Assembly (NCBI GenBank): GCA_963578605.1
Contig: CAUZEA010000046.1
Location: 1 to 42,743, forward strand
Reading direction: 5' to 3'
Source of the DNA: JAKVCB01 sp963578605
GTDB taxonomy: Bacteria > Planctomycetota > Planctomycetia > Pirellulales > Lacipirellulaceae
DNA: 42,743 nucleotides
Position 1 is the stretch's first letter. Every line of letters begins with the position of its first letter. The position numbers and the translations under genes are program-made. Of this stretch, positions 25,895 through 33,577 are shown in pieces. The notes below the pieces were generated by a model that saw only the letters and a list, made by a program, of their open reading frames with translations, ran no database searches and was not told where the DNA came from.

Positions 25895-25952
25895 CTCAAT
25901 AATGCAGCCGCTGGAGCTGATCGCTCAATAATGCAGCCGCTGGAGCTGATCG
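25895..25952. repeat. 29-bp perfect tandem duplication
   Basis: The 29-base unit beginning CTCAATAATGCAGCCGCTGG occurs at 25895-25923 and again, without a change, at 25924-25952. The identity shows the duplication is recent. It lies just after the strong hairpin and outside any convincing gene. Confidence 0.9.
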
Positions 25953-25966
25953 CGTTCGTATTCGGA

Positions 25967-26225
25967 TCAGTTCTTCTTGATGCAGGCCGCTTTGCTGACT
26001 TCGGCCCAGGCGACGTCCCATCGGGTGCCCGAGGGTTACGAGCCGCGGGGGGCATCTTGTACGTGTCCGCCATGGTGGTCGGCTGCCAGTGGTAAAGCCT
26101 GCCGACCCGCTGGACCATGTCCCGCCCACCGCCTGTTCTACCTGCAGCAGCAGTTTCCCATCGGCGCCTGACGCATAGATCCACTCCACCTTGATGTCGA
26201 CACCCAGAGAATTGTGCAGCCGATT
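25967..26225 (-). pseudogene. Minus-strand gene remnant with frameshifts
   Basis: Reading the minus strand, one frame gives HNSLGVDIKVEWIYASGADG then KLLLQVEQAVGG. A second continues RDMVQRVGRLYHWQPTTMA plus DTYKMPPAARN. A third ends GTRWDVAWAEVSKAACIKKN at a TGA (25967-25969). Joined, they look like the C-terminal part of a real protein broken by at least two frameshifts. I do not recognise the family. The support is sequence texture only. Confidence 0.35.
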
Positions 26226-26246
26226 TTTCTGCCCGCGATGGCTGGC

Positions 26247-26296
26247 ATCGTCCTGGTAATCTGCCGTAGGTATCGTCCTGGTAATCTGCCGTAGGT
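26247..26296. repeat. 25-bp perfect tandem duplication
   Basis: The unit starting ATCGTCCTGGTAATCTGCCG occurs at 26247-26271 and 26272-26296, identical. It lies directly before the tetranucleotide tract and 160 bases before the DUF1501 start. Confidence 0.9.
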
Positions 26297-26305
26297 ATTA
26301 GTACA

Positions 26306-26333
26306 CTGTCTGTCTGTCTGTCTGTCTGTCTGT
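26306..26333. repeat. (CTGT)7 tetranucleotide microsatellite
   Basis: Seven uninterrupted CTGT units. Such tracts are prone to slipped-strand change of copy number. It lies about 120 bases before the ATG of the DUF1501 gene, where it could alter promoter or leader spacing; no frame of a convincing gene crosses it. Confidence 0.92.
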
Positions 26334-26455
26334 TCTGGTTGATTGCCTTTTGATGTATTGCAGCAGTTACGGTATGATGAGGGGGTGGTCCTGCCGTTTT
26401 GTCGCAGCTGGCCGACACATTTTTCCAACCCTTTCGCGTCACCAGGACTGGCACG

Positions 26456-27829
26456 ATGCTGACTTTGCTCGATCGTGGTTCGGCTCACACATGTAGTCGA
26501 GTGAAACGACGCGACTTTCTCCAGGCAGGGGCCCTGGGAGCGTTGGGGTTGACCTTGCCTGGCTATCTCGCTGCCCGGCAGCACGGCGCCATCAAGCCAG
26601 AGCATGAGCGGCGGTCGGCGATCATGATTTTTAACCTTGGTGCTCCCAGTCAACTCGATACGTTTGACGTGAAGCCCGAAGCACCTCTTGAGGTCAGGGG
26701 GCCGTTTCAGGCCATCAGCACGAAAGGTGATTTCCAGCTATCAGAAATCCTACCTCGTCATGCAGAAGTGGCTGACAAGTTCTCGCTGGTGCGTTCCTGT
26801 TTTCACACCGGTGCCGCGGTCCACGATGCCGGTTGGCAAATGATGCAGACCGGTCGTTTCGGAAATGCGGGCGTAATTTCTCCCCACTATGGCGCAGCGG
26901 TCGAGTTCCTCCGCGGCCGTCGTACAGACCTGCCGGCACACATCATCTTGCCGGAGCTCATGGGACGAGGAGGTGGCAACCTTCCCAATGGCCAGGCGGG
27001 AGGTTTTTTAGGGAAGGCTTATGACCCGTTTGTCTTGAATGCCGACCCTTCGCAGGCAGATTTTCGTATTCCCGATATGCTGCCTCCCGATGAAATCGGG
27101 ACGGCTCGCCTCGAGCGTCGGCGTCGACTTCGAGATATTGTCGACGGTACGCTGCGTCATTTTGAAGCCAGTGACGACGCACGGTTGCTCGACAGTAATT
27201 TCGAGTCCGCCTATCGATTGATGACCAGCGTCCAGGCACGGGAAGCCTTCGATCTGGGCAAAGAACCAGAATCGGTTCGCGAGCGATATGGCATGACACG
27301 CTTCGGCCAGTGTTGCCTCTTGGCGCGGCGACTCATTGAGTCGGGTGTCAGGTTTGTCACCATCAACGCCTTTCTCACGGTCTTTGACGAACAGACCTGG
27401 GACATTCATGGGACCAAACCTTTTACTTCGATTGAAGGGATGCGGGATAACGTCGCGCCGATGTACGACCAGGGATACAGCGCGCTGATTGATGATTTGA
27501 GCCAGCGTGGAATGCTCGATGATACCCTGGTCGCCTGCATCGCAGAGTTCGGCCGGACACCAAAGGTCAACCCGGCTGGCGGCAGAGATCACTGGCCACA
27601 ATGCTTTACGACCTATTTCGCCGGCGGTGGGGTCCAGGGAGGCCGTGCTGTTGGTGCCAGTGATCCGATTGGGGCAGTTCCTGCCGAGAGGCCTGTACCG
27701 CCAGCCGACATTGCTGCCACGATTTTCCACAGCCTTGGTTTTGACCTCGAGACCGAGTTGCCGGGCCCGTCGGGGCGCCCATTCCCGCTGGTCGACTTTG
27801 GCAGTGAGCCGGTGAGAGAACTGTTCTAG
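26456..27829 (+). CDS. DUF1501 domain-containing protein (sulfatase-like), TAT-exported
   Basis: A 457-residue protein. The twin-arginine signal KRRDFLQAGALGALGLTLPG is at residues about 16-35. Typical DUF1501 segments follow: SAIMIFNLGAPSQLDTFDVKPEAP, FSLVRSCFHTGAAVHDAGWQMMQTG, LVACIAEFGRTPKVNPAGGRDHWPQ and the late ADIAATIFHSLGFD. The fold is related to alkaline phosphatase/sulfatase, with several likely metal-binding His/Asp; the reaction is unproved. The frame opens at 26399, but the ATG at 26456 puts the TAT motif in place. It ends 12 bases before the DUF1549/1553 gene, so this is the first gene of a three-gene operon and is preceded by the CTGT tract. Confidence 0.93.
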   Translation: MLTLLDRGSAHTCSRVKRRDFLQAGALGALGLTLPGYLAARQHGAIKPEHERRSAIMIFNLGAPSQLDTFDVKPEAPLEVRGPFQAISTKGDFQLSEILPRHAEVADKFSLVRSCFHTGAAVHDAGWQMMQTGRFGNAGVISPHYGAAVEFLRGRRTDLPAHIILPELMGRGGGNLPNGQAGGFLGKAYDPFVLNADPSQADFRIPDMLPPDEIGTARLERRRRLRDIVDGTLRHFEASDDARLLDSNFESAYRLMTSVQAREAFDLGKEPESVRERYGMTRFGQCCLLARRLIESGVRFVTINAFLTVFDEQTWDIHGTKPFTSIEGMRDNVAPMYDQGYSALIDDLSQRGMLDDTLVACIAEFGRTPKVNPAGGRDHWPQCFTTYFAGGGVQGGRAVGASDPIGAVPAERPVPPADIAATIFHSLGFDLETELPGPSGRPFPLVDFGSEPVRELF

Positions 27830-27841
27830 GGCGATATCACC

Positions 27842-30358
27842 ATGAGGTTGTCACACCAGTCCCTCTTCCCGTGCTTGAAATGGTTCGCTGTTCTGATCGC
27901 AACGGTTGGCATTCCGGCGGTTGCCACCGCAGAGCAGAATCAACCAACACTCCAGTTGGCCCCTGCAAACGTGACGTTGGTTGGATCCGCTGCTCGTCAC
28001 CGACTGCTGCCGTTTTACCGATCGGGTGAGCACATTGTCGGCTTTGCTGCCGACGAGGTCGCCTGGGCCAGCAGTGACGAAAGCGTGGTGACTGTTGAGA
28101 ACATGGCGTTGGTGCCTCGAGGTGATGGCCAGGCCGTGGTGACCACAACCTGGAATCAACAGTCGGTTCACTGTGACGTCACCGTGCAAGAATTCGAGTC
28201 GCCGCACGAGTGGAGCTTTCGCAACCACGTTCAGCCAATCCTGGCCAGGTACGGGTGCAGCACCGGTGCGTGTCACGGTGCACTGGCCGGCAAAGGGGGG
28301 TTCAAACTTTCGCTGCGCGGATACGACACGCTGAGGGATTACTACTGGATTACGCGCCAGGCACGCGGTCGGCGAATTGAGTTGGCCGATCCCGGGCGGA
28401 GTTTGTTGTTGGCCAAGCCCACGGTGGCGATTCCACACAAGGGGGGCCTTCGCTTTGACCTCGATTCGCGAGCCTACCAGGTGCTCTCGGAGTGGATTGC
28501 CGCCGGTGTACCAGCACCCGCAGAGCACGATCCGGTACTCCAGCGGATCGAAGTGTTGCCTGCCCAGGCATTGCTGAACCCAGGAGATACATGTTCGTTG
28601 TTGGTGCGGGCTCACTACAGCGATGGGCGACTCGAGGACGTGACCGACTGGGCCAAGTACAACACCACCAATGAAACAGTTGTAAAAGTCGATGACTCCG
28701 GAAGAGTCGAAGTCGTTGGATATGGCCAAGGTTCACTGACGATCTGGTTTTCCCAGCAGATTGTTGTTTCGACGATTACCGTGCCTTACCCGCATGAACC
28801 ACAAGACGGACTGTTTGCGGAGAGTCCACGACGCAACTTCATCGATGAGTTGGTACTGGAAAAACTGGCTGAGCTGCGTCTTCCCTCATCACCTCGCGCA
28901 AGTGACGAAGAATTCGTTCGGCGGGTATTCATCGACACGATTGGTCTTTTGCCCACAGCGGATGAAGTGCGCCAATTTGTCAATGACGATGTGGTGGAAA
29001 AGCGGGATCGGCTGATTGATGACTTGCTTGCACGTGATGCGTTTGTCGACTACTGGACCTACAAATGTGCCGATCTCTTGCTGGTAACACAGCGCAAGTT
29101 GCAGCCCGAGGCAGTGAATGCCTATTACAAATGGATTCGCTCGCATGTGGAAAAAAATACGCCCTGGGACGAAATGGTGCGGGAACTCTTGACGGCTAAA
29201 GGAAACTCCTTCGAACAAGGGGAGGTCAACTTTTATTCGATCCACCAAAGTCCTGAACATCAAAGTGAGAATGCCAGCCAGGCCTTCATGGGACTTTCGA
29301 TTGGCTGCGCCAAGTGTCACAACCATCCACTCGAAAAGTGGACCAATGATCAATATTACGCGATGGCAAACCTGTTTGCCCGCGTGCGGGCAAAAGGTTG
29401 GGCAGGTCCCTTCGAAGCCGGTGACGGAAAACGGTTTCTCGTAGTTTCAGACGTGGGAGAGTTAGTCCAGCCCAATTCCGGAAAACCGCAACCCCCTGCC
29501 CCACTGGACGCCGAGCCACTCGCTTTCAATTCCGAGAAGGACCGGCGGGAATATCTGGCAGACTGGATGACGTCGCCCGAAAATCCGTACTTCGCCCACG
29601 CTGCTGCGAATCGAATTTGGGCTAATTTTTTCCAGGTAGGGATTGTCAACCCGGTCGACGACATGCGACTTTCCAATCCCCCCAGCAATGCGCAATTGAT
29701 GAATGCCATCGCCGAGTACCTGGTCGAACACAAATTTGACCTGAAGGCCCTCATGCAGGCAATTCTGCGGTCCGAAACCTACCAGCGGAGCAGCCTCCCG
29801 CTTGAAGAAAACAAGTCGGATCGACGATTCTTTTCCCGTTACTACCCACGCCGAATGATGGCTGAGGTCCTCTTGGACGCAATTGCCCAAACCACCGATG
29901 TACCAGCCAAATTTACCCATATCCTGAACTTCAACGGGACTCGCGTTGAAGTAAAAGACTACCCGGAAACAACCAGGGCAATCCAGCTGAAAGATTCGGC
30001 TATCGATTCATATTTTCTCGATACTTTTGGACGTAACGATCGAGAAATCACTTGTGAGTGCGAAAGGTTTTCCTCGCCCACGATGGTTCAGGTGCTCCAT
30101 CTCAGCAATGGCGATACGATTAACGAGGCCCTCCGGGCGGAAAATAATCGAGTTGGACAACTTTTGAAAAAAGAGACCACCGATGCAGAACTCCTTGAGG
30201 AAATATACCTTGTGGCGTTGGCCCGCCAACCAACGGTGCGGGAGTCCACTGAATTGTTGTCCGAACTGGCCAAAGTAGAAGATGCCCAGCGCCGGGAACT
30301 GGTTGAAGATATTCTCTGGGGTGTGCTCACTAGCCGGGAATTTCTGTTTAACCATTAA
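27842..30358 (+). CDS. DUF1549/DUF1553 protein with Ig-like domain and cytochrome-like Cys motifs
   Basis: An 838-residue exported protein; signal peptide in residues 1-30. Residues about 38-115 look like a bacterial Ig-like (BIG2) domain (DEVAWASSDESVVTV...VVTTTW). Next is RYGCSTGACHG with C139-x4-C144-H145, a cytochrome-like segment with a longer spacing than CxxCH. DUF1549 spans about 320-530 and includes IGCAKCHNHPLEKW with a standard C489xxC492H493 haem-type motif. DUF1553 is at about 565-830 (AAANRIWANFFQVGIVNPVDDMRLSNPPS). These domains are a planctomycete hallmark; their function is unknown, possibly redox-linked. It sits between DUF1501 (12 bases) and the WD40 gene (4 bases), clearly one transcription unit. 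Confidence 0.93.
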   Translation: MRLSHQSLFPCLKWFAVLIATVGIPAVATAEQNQPTLQLAPANVTLVGSAARHRLLPFYRSGEHIVGFAADEVAWASSDESVVTVENMALVPRGDGQAVVTTTWNQQSVHCDVTVQEFESPHEWSFRNHVQPILARYGCSTGACHGALAGKGGFKLSLRGYDTLRDYYWITRQARGRRIELADPGRSLLLAKPTVAIPHKGGLRFDLDSRAYQVLSEWIAAGVPAPAEHDPVLQRIEVLPAQALLNPGDTCSLLVRAHYSDGRLEDVTDWAKYNTTNETVVKVDDSGRVEVVGYGQGSLTIWFSQQIVVSTITVPYPHEPQDGLFAESPRRNFIDELVLEKLAELRLPSSPRASDEEFVRRVFIDTIGLLPTADEVRQFVNDDVVEKRDRLIDDLLARDAFVDYWTYKCADLLLVTQRKLQPEAVNAYYKWIRSHVEKNTPWDEMVRELLTAKGNSFEQGEVNFYSIHQSPEHQSENASQAFMGLSIGCAKCHNHPLEKWTNDQYYAMANLFARVRAKGWAGPFEAGDGKRFLVVSDVGELVQPNSGKPQPPAPLDAEPLAFNSEKDRREYLADWMTSPENPYFAHAAANRIWANFFQVGIVNPVDDMRLSNPPSNAQLMNAIAEYLVEHKFDLKALMQAILRSETYQRSSLPLEENKSDRRFFSRYYPRRMMAEVLLDAIAQTTDVPAKFTHILNFNGTRVEVKDYPETTRAIQLKDSAIDSYFLDTFGRNDREITCECERFSSPTMVQVLHLSNGDTINEALRAENNRVGQLLKKETTDAELLEEIYLVALARQPTVRESTELLSELAKVEDAQRRELVEDILWGVLTSREFLFNH

Positions 30359-30362
30359 GCCG

Positions 30363-33300
30363 ATGCCAAACCAAAACGTAAAACTCGTAGGCGACTGGTC
30401 CTGGTCGAAATGGCCTTGTTCGAGAGGGGTCGTTCTAATTTTGCTGGGCGCGGCGCTGGCTGCCCCTGGTCGGATTGCCGCGAATGAGACAACCGACACA
30501 GCGCCTGACTACGTCGCCAACATAGCTCCGCTGCTCAAAACTTACTGTGTTGGTTGTCACAACGCCGACAGCCAGGAGGGAGGTTTATCACTGGAGTCCT
30601 ACAGCGACCTGCAACAAGGCGGGGAGCACGGGCGGGTGATCGTGAACCAGCAACCAAAAGCGAGCCGCTTGCTCCGTGTACTGCTTGGCGATGTCGAGCC
30701 CCGCATGCCACCTGAAGGTGAATTGCAACCTGCACCTGAGGAAATCCAGCTGCTGCGTACCTGGATCGAAGCGGGTGCGAAAGGTCCCGAGGGAGTAGAG
30801 CCAGACCGTACGATTTTACTGGTACCGAAAATCAAGCCCGCCGCTGCTGAACTCCAACCAGTAACGGCGCTCGCCTATTCACCCGATGGCAAGATGCTTG
30901 CGGTCGGGCGATTTAGGGCTGTTGAACTACTGACCGTTGAACCGCGGAAAGTCGTTGCCCGGCTGACAGGACTTCCTGGCAAAGTGACCGACGTCTGCTT
31001 CACGCCCGATGGCCAACAACTGGTCGTCGCTTCGGGTATCACAGGACTGACCGGTGAGGTCGTGGTTTGGGACGTTCAAACGGCTGAAAAAATCCGTGCG
31101 TTTCGGGGACACCGTGATCTGATTCAGGCCGCCGACATCAGCCCGGACGGAGAGTTGCTCGCTACTGGTAGTTATGACCACACAACGATAATCTGGAAAC
31201 TCGCCACCGGCGAAAACCTGCAGACATTGCAAGGCCACAACCAGGCGATCTACGACGTGGCCTTCAGTCCCGCAGGAGACGTTGTTGCGACCGCCAGCGG
31301 GGATGCCACCATCAAGCTCTGGAATGTTGCAACAGGCCAGCGGCTGGATACCCTCAGCCAACCACTAAAGGAACAATACACGGTCACTTTTACGCCCGAT
31401 GGTCAGTCGATCCTGGGGGGTGGAGCCGACAACCGTTTGCGGATGTGGAAGTTTGTTTCCCGCAATGCTCCACAAATCAATCCTCTGGTCCATGCTCGTT
31501 TTGCGCATAATGCTGCGGTCGCTAAAATTGCCATGAGTCCCGACGGGCAGCGGGCGATTTCGGTGGGTGACGATCGTGTGTTGAAACTGTGGGCAATGGA
31601 TGACTTTACGGAAATATTTGCCTACAACGTGCAACCCGATCGCATCGCCGCCATGGCCATTGCCCCCGATGGTCGTGAGTTCGTGATAGGCCGCTTTGAT
31701 GGAACACTCGACTCATTGGACCTGGTTGAAAAACATGTTGAGAAAGATGCTGTAAATCCAACGTCGACAACCGCGATTAAAACGCAACCTGCCTCAACCG
31801 GGCCAATTGAAAATTTGACGGAGTTGGAACCCAATGATGAATCGACGACGGCTATGCCACTCGGCGGTGCGACAAAAATTACTGGCGTGATCGAACGTCC
31901 GGAAGGCCAGTCAACGCCCGATATCGATCTCTTCCGGTTTCACGCGTGTGCTGGAGACCAATGGATCGTGGAAACACGCGCACAGCAGTTGAAATCTCCC
32001 CTCGACACTCATGTTGAGATCCTCGACGCCCAGGGAAAACCAGTTGTGCAAACGGTGCTTCAGGCCGTGCGAGATTCGTACCTGGCGTTCCGCTCGGTCA
32101 ATTCGAAGACCAACAGTACGATTCGCCTGCACAATTGGGAGGAGATGACGGTCAACCAGTATCTTTATATTGATGGTGAAGTGGTACGGTTACACACCTA
32201 CCCTCGTGGACCTGATTCGGGATTTAATCTCTATGGGGATAAGAATAGACGGTACACCTATTTCAATACCACCCCGTTTTCCCATCCTTTGCACGCACCG
32301 TGTTTCATTGTTGAAGAGTTACCACCAGGAGCCACCATCATTCCCAGCGGGCTGCCGGTGTTCGAATTATACTGTGCGAATGATGATGATCCGCGCCGCA
32401 AAATTGGCACCGATTCGCGACTCGTTTTTACGGCCCCCTCCGAGGGTGAGTATTTGATCCGGTTGCGCGATGCCCGTCGTTGGGATGGTCCCGATTACAA
32501 GTACGAGTTGACGTTGCGGGCACCGAAGCCCGATTTTCACGTCAAGCTCGACGGGGCCGATCCGAAAATCCATCGTGGGAGTGGCAAAGCATTTCTATTC
32601 AAAGCTGACCGCATTGACGGGTTTGATGGTCCGATTCGGATCGATGTCGCCAACTTGCCACCTGGTTTTTCTGTTAATTCACCATTGGTTATCCAAGCCG
32701 GGCAAGAAGAAGCTCGTGCCGTCATCAACGCGGCATTTGATGCGCCCGACCCAACAGAAACCCAGGCAAAGGCCACCAAGGTGATCGCCACCGCCGAGGT
32801 AGACGGTCAGGACGTTATGAAAATTGTCAACAACCTGGGAGAAATCAAACTGGAATCCGAAGCTCCCAAGGTACTCGCCCGACTGCTGCCATTAGCTGCC
32901 GACTTAAAATCAGACGCCGACCAGGAACCAGCTGCCGACCAGGAACCAGCTGCCGACCAGGAACCAACTGCTGACCAGGAACCAACTGCTGACCAGGGGT
33001 CAGATGTCGAGAATGAAGACGTTACTCCTGCCGAGACACAGGCCAAAGTATCAGACTCCCGACAGGATCCTTTTGAAGGCATTCCTCAGCCTGTGGAATT
33101 TACAATCCATCCTGGGGAAACGATTGCCGTCAGGCTTTCTGTCAAGCGGGTCGACTACGACGGTGCGATTGAATTTGGTGAAGACGGTGCCGGACGCAAT
33201 TTGCCGCACGGCGTGTACGTCGACAATATTGGACTGAATGGCGTCGTGGTCATGCCGGGCAGTTCTGAACGTACAGTTTTCATCACGGCCGACCACTGGG

Positions 33301-33392
33301 TGGCAGAACAATCACGTTCGTTTTTTCTCGTTGACAAGAACGTTGGCGAGTATGCGACCTGGCCAGCAATCCTACACGTCCGCCAAAGGTAA
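30363..33392 (+). CDS. Exported PSCyt1/WD40-repeat protein with beta-sandwich C-terminus
   Basis: A 1009-residue protein. A signal peptide (VVLILLGAALAAPG) is followed by a planctomycete cytochrome-C segment with C62-V-G-C65-H66. WD40 repeats fill about 160-460 (LAYSPDGKMLAVGR, FTPDGQQLVVASG, ISPDGELLATGSYDHTTIIWKL, FSPAGDVVATASGDATIKLWNV and others). Later parts (about 490-700) resemble pre-peptidase C-terminal domains (ENLTELEPNDESTTAMPL). A repeat of ADQEPA units is at 32916-33002. The earlier-frame start 30282 overlaps DUF1549/1553 and is not used; ATG 30363 is 4 bases after that stop. Probably a surface or periplasmic scaffold with a haem, acting with its two operon partners. The reaction is unknown. 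Confidence 0.9.
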   Translation: MPNQNVKLVGDWSWSKWPCSRGVVLILLGAALAAPGRIAANETTDTAPDYVANIAPLLKTYCVGCHNADSQEGGLSLESYSDLQQGGEHGRVIVNQQPKASRLLRVLLGDVEPRMPPEGELQPAPEEIQLLRTWIEAGAKGPEGVEPDRTILLVPKIKPAAAELQPVTALAYSPDGKMLAVGRFRAVELLTVEPRKVVARLTGLPGKVTDVCFTPDGQQLVVASGITGLTGEVVVWDVQTAEKIRAFRGHRDLIQAADISPDGELLATGSYDHTTIIWKLATGENLQTLQGHNQAIYDVAFSPAGDVVATASGDATIKLWNVATGQRLDTLSQPLKEQYTVTFTPDGQSILGGGADNRLRMWKFVSRNAPQINPLVHARFAHNAAVAKIAMSPDGQRAISVGDDRVLKLWAMDDFTEIFAYNVQPDRIAAMAIAPDGREFVIGRFDGTLDSLDLVEKHVEKDAVNPTSTTAIKTQPASTGPIENLTELEPNDESTTAMPLGGATKITGVIERPEGQSTPDIDLFRFHACAGDQWIVETRAQQLKSPLDTHVEILDAQGKPVVQTVLQAVRDSYLAFRSVNSKTNSTIRLHNWEEMTVNQYLYIDGEVVRLHTYPRGPDSGFNLYGDKNRRYTYFNTTPFSHPLHAPCFIVEELPPGATIIPSGLPVFELYCANDDDPRRKIGTDSRLVFTAPSEGEYLIRLRDARRWDGPDYKYELTLRAPKPDFHVKLDGADPKIHRGSGKAFLFKADRIDGFDGPIRIDVANLPPGFSVNSPLVIQAGQEEARAVINAAFDAPDPTETQAKATKVIATAEVDGQDVMKIVNNLGEIKLESEAPKVLARLLPLAADLKSDADQEPAADQEPAADQEPTADQEPTADQGSDVENEDVTPAETQAKVSDSRQDPFEGIPQPVEFTIHPGETIAVRLSVKRVDYDGAIEFGEDGAGRNLPHGVYVDNIGLNGVVVMPGSSERTVFITADHWVAEQSRSFFLVDKNVGEYATWPAILHVRQR
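32916..33002 (+). repeat. 18-bp tandem repeat encoding ADQEPA in the WD40 gene
   Basis: Four full units (32916, 32934, 32952, 32970) and a partial fifth encode A-D-Q-E-P-A/T. The first two are nearly identical and later ones differ at synonymous or A-to-T positions. The repeat forms an acidic Pro-containing linker between the last beta-sandwich domains, and its length may vary between strains. Confidence 0.85.
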
Positions 33393-33577
33393 ATGAGCGG
33401 TAGCGTGACGGCTAGCATCTACGTGTGGATCGCATGACTGCGTGCCGGGCACAAGTTGGGAATGAAGCAGCCGTTGTGGATCTAGACTTGTGTCGGTAAT
33501 CTACCTGGATATAGTGAAGCGGGCGTTATAAATGTGCTTGTAACGACAAGATCAGAAACTGACTGAGATCGTACGTT

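Noticed and set aside
25895..26296. CRISPR-like array
   Set aside because: The repeats are two-copy tandem duplications without spacers; no cas gene is near.
25744..26454. Minus-strand frame with RQTDRQTD repeats
   Set aside because: The repeats are only the translation of the CTGT tract, and the frame crosses unrelated duplications and the opposite-strand gene end.
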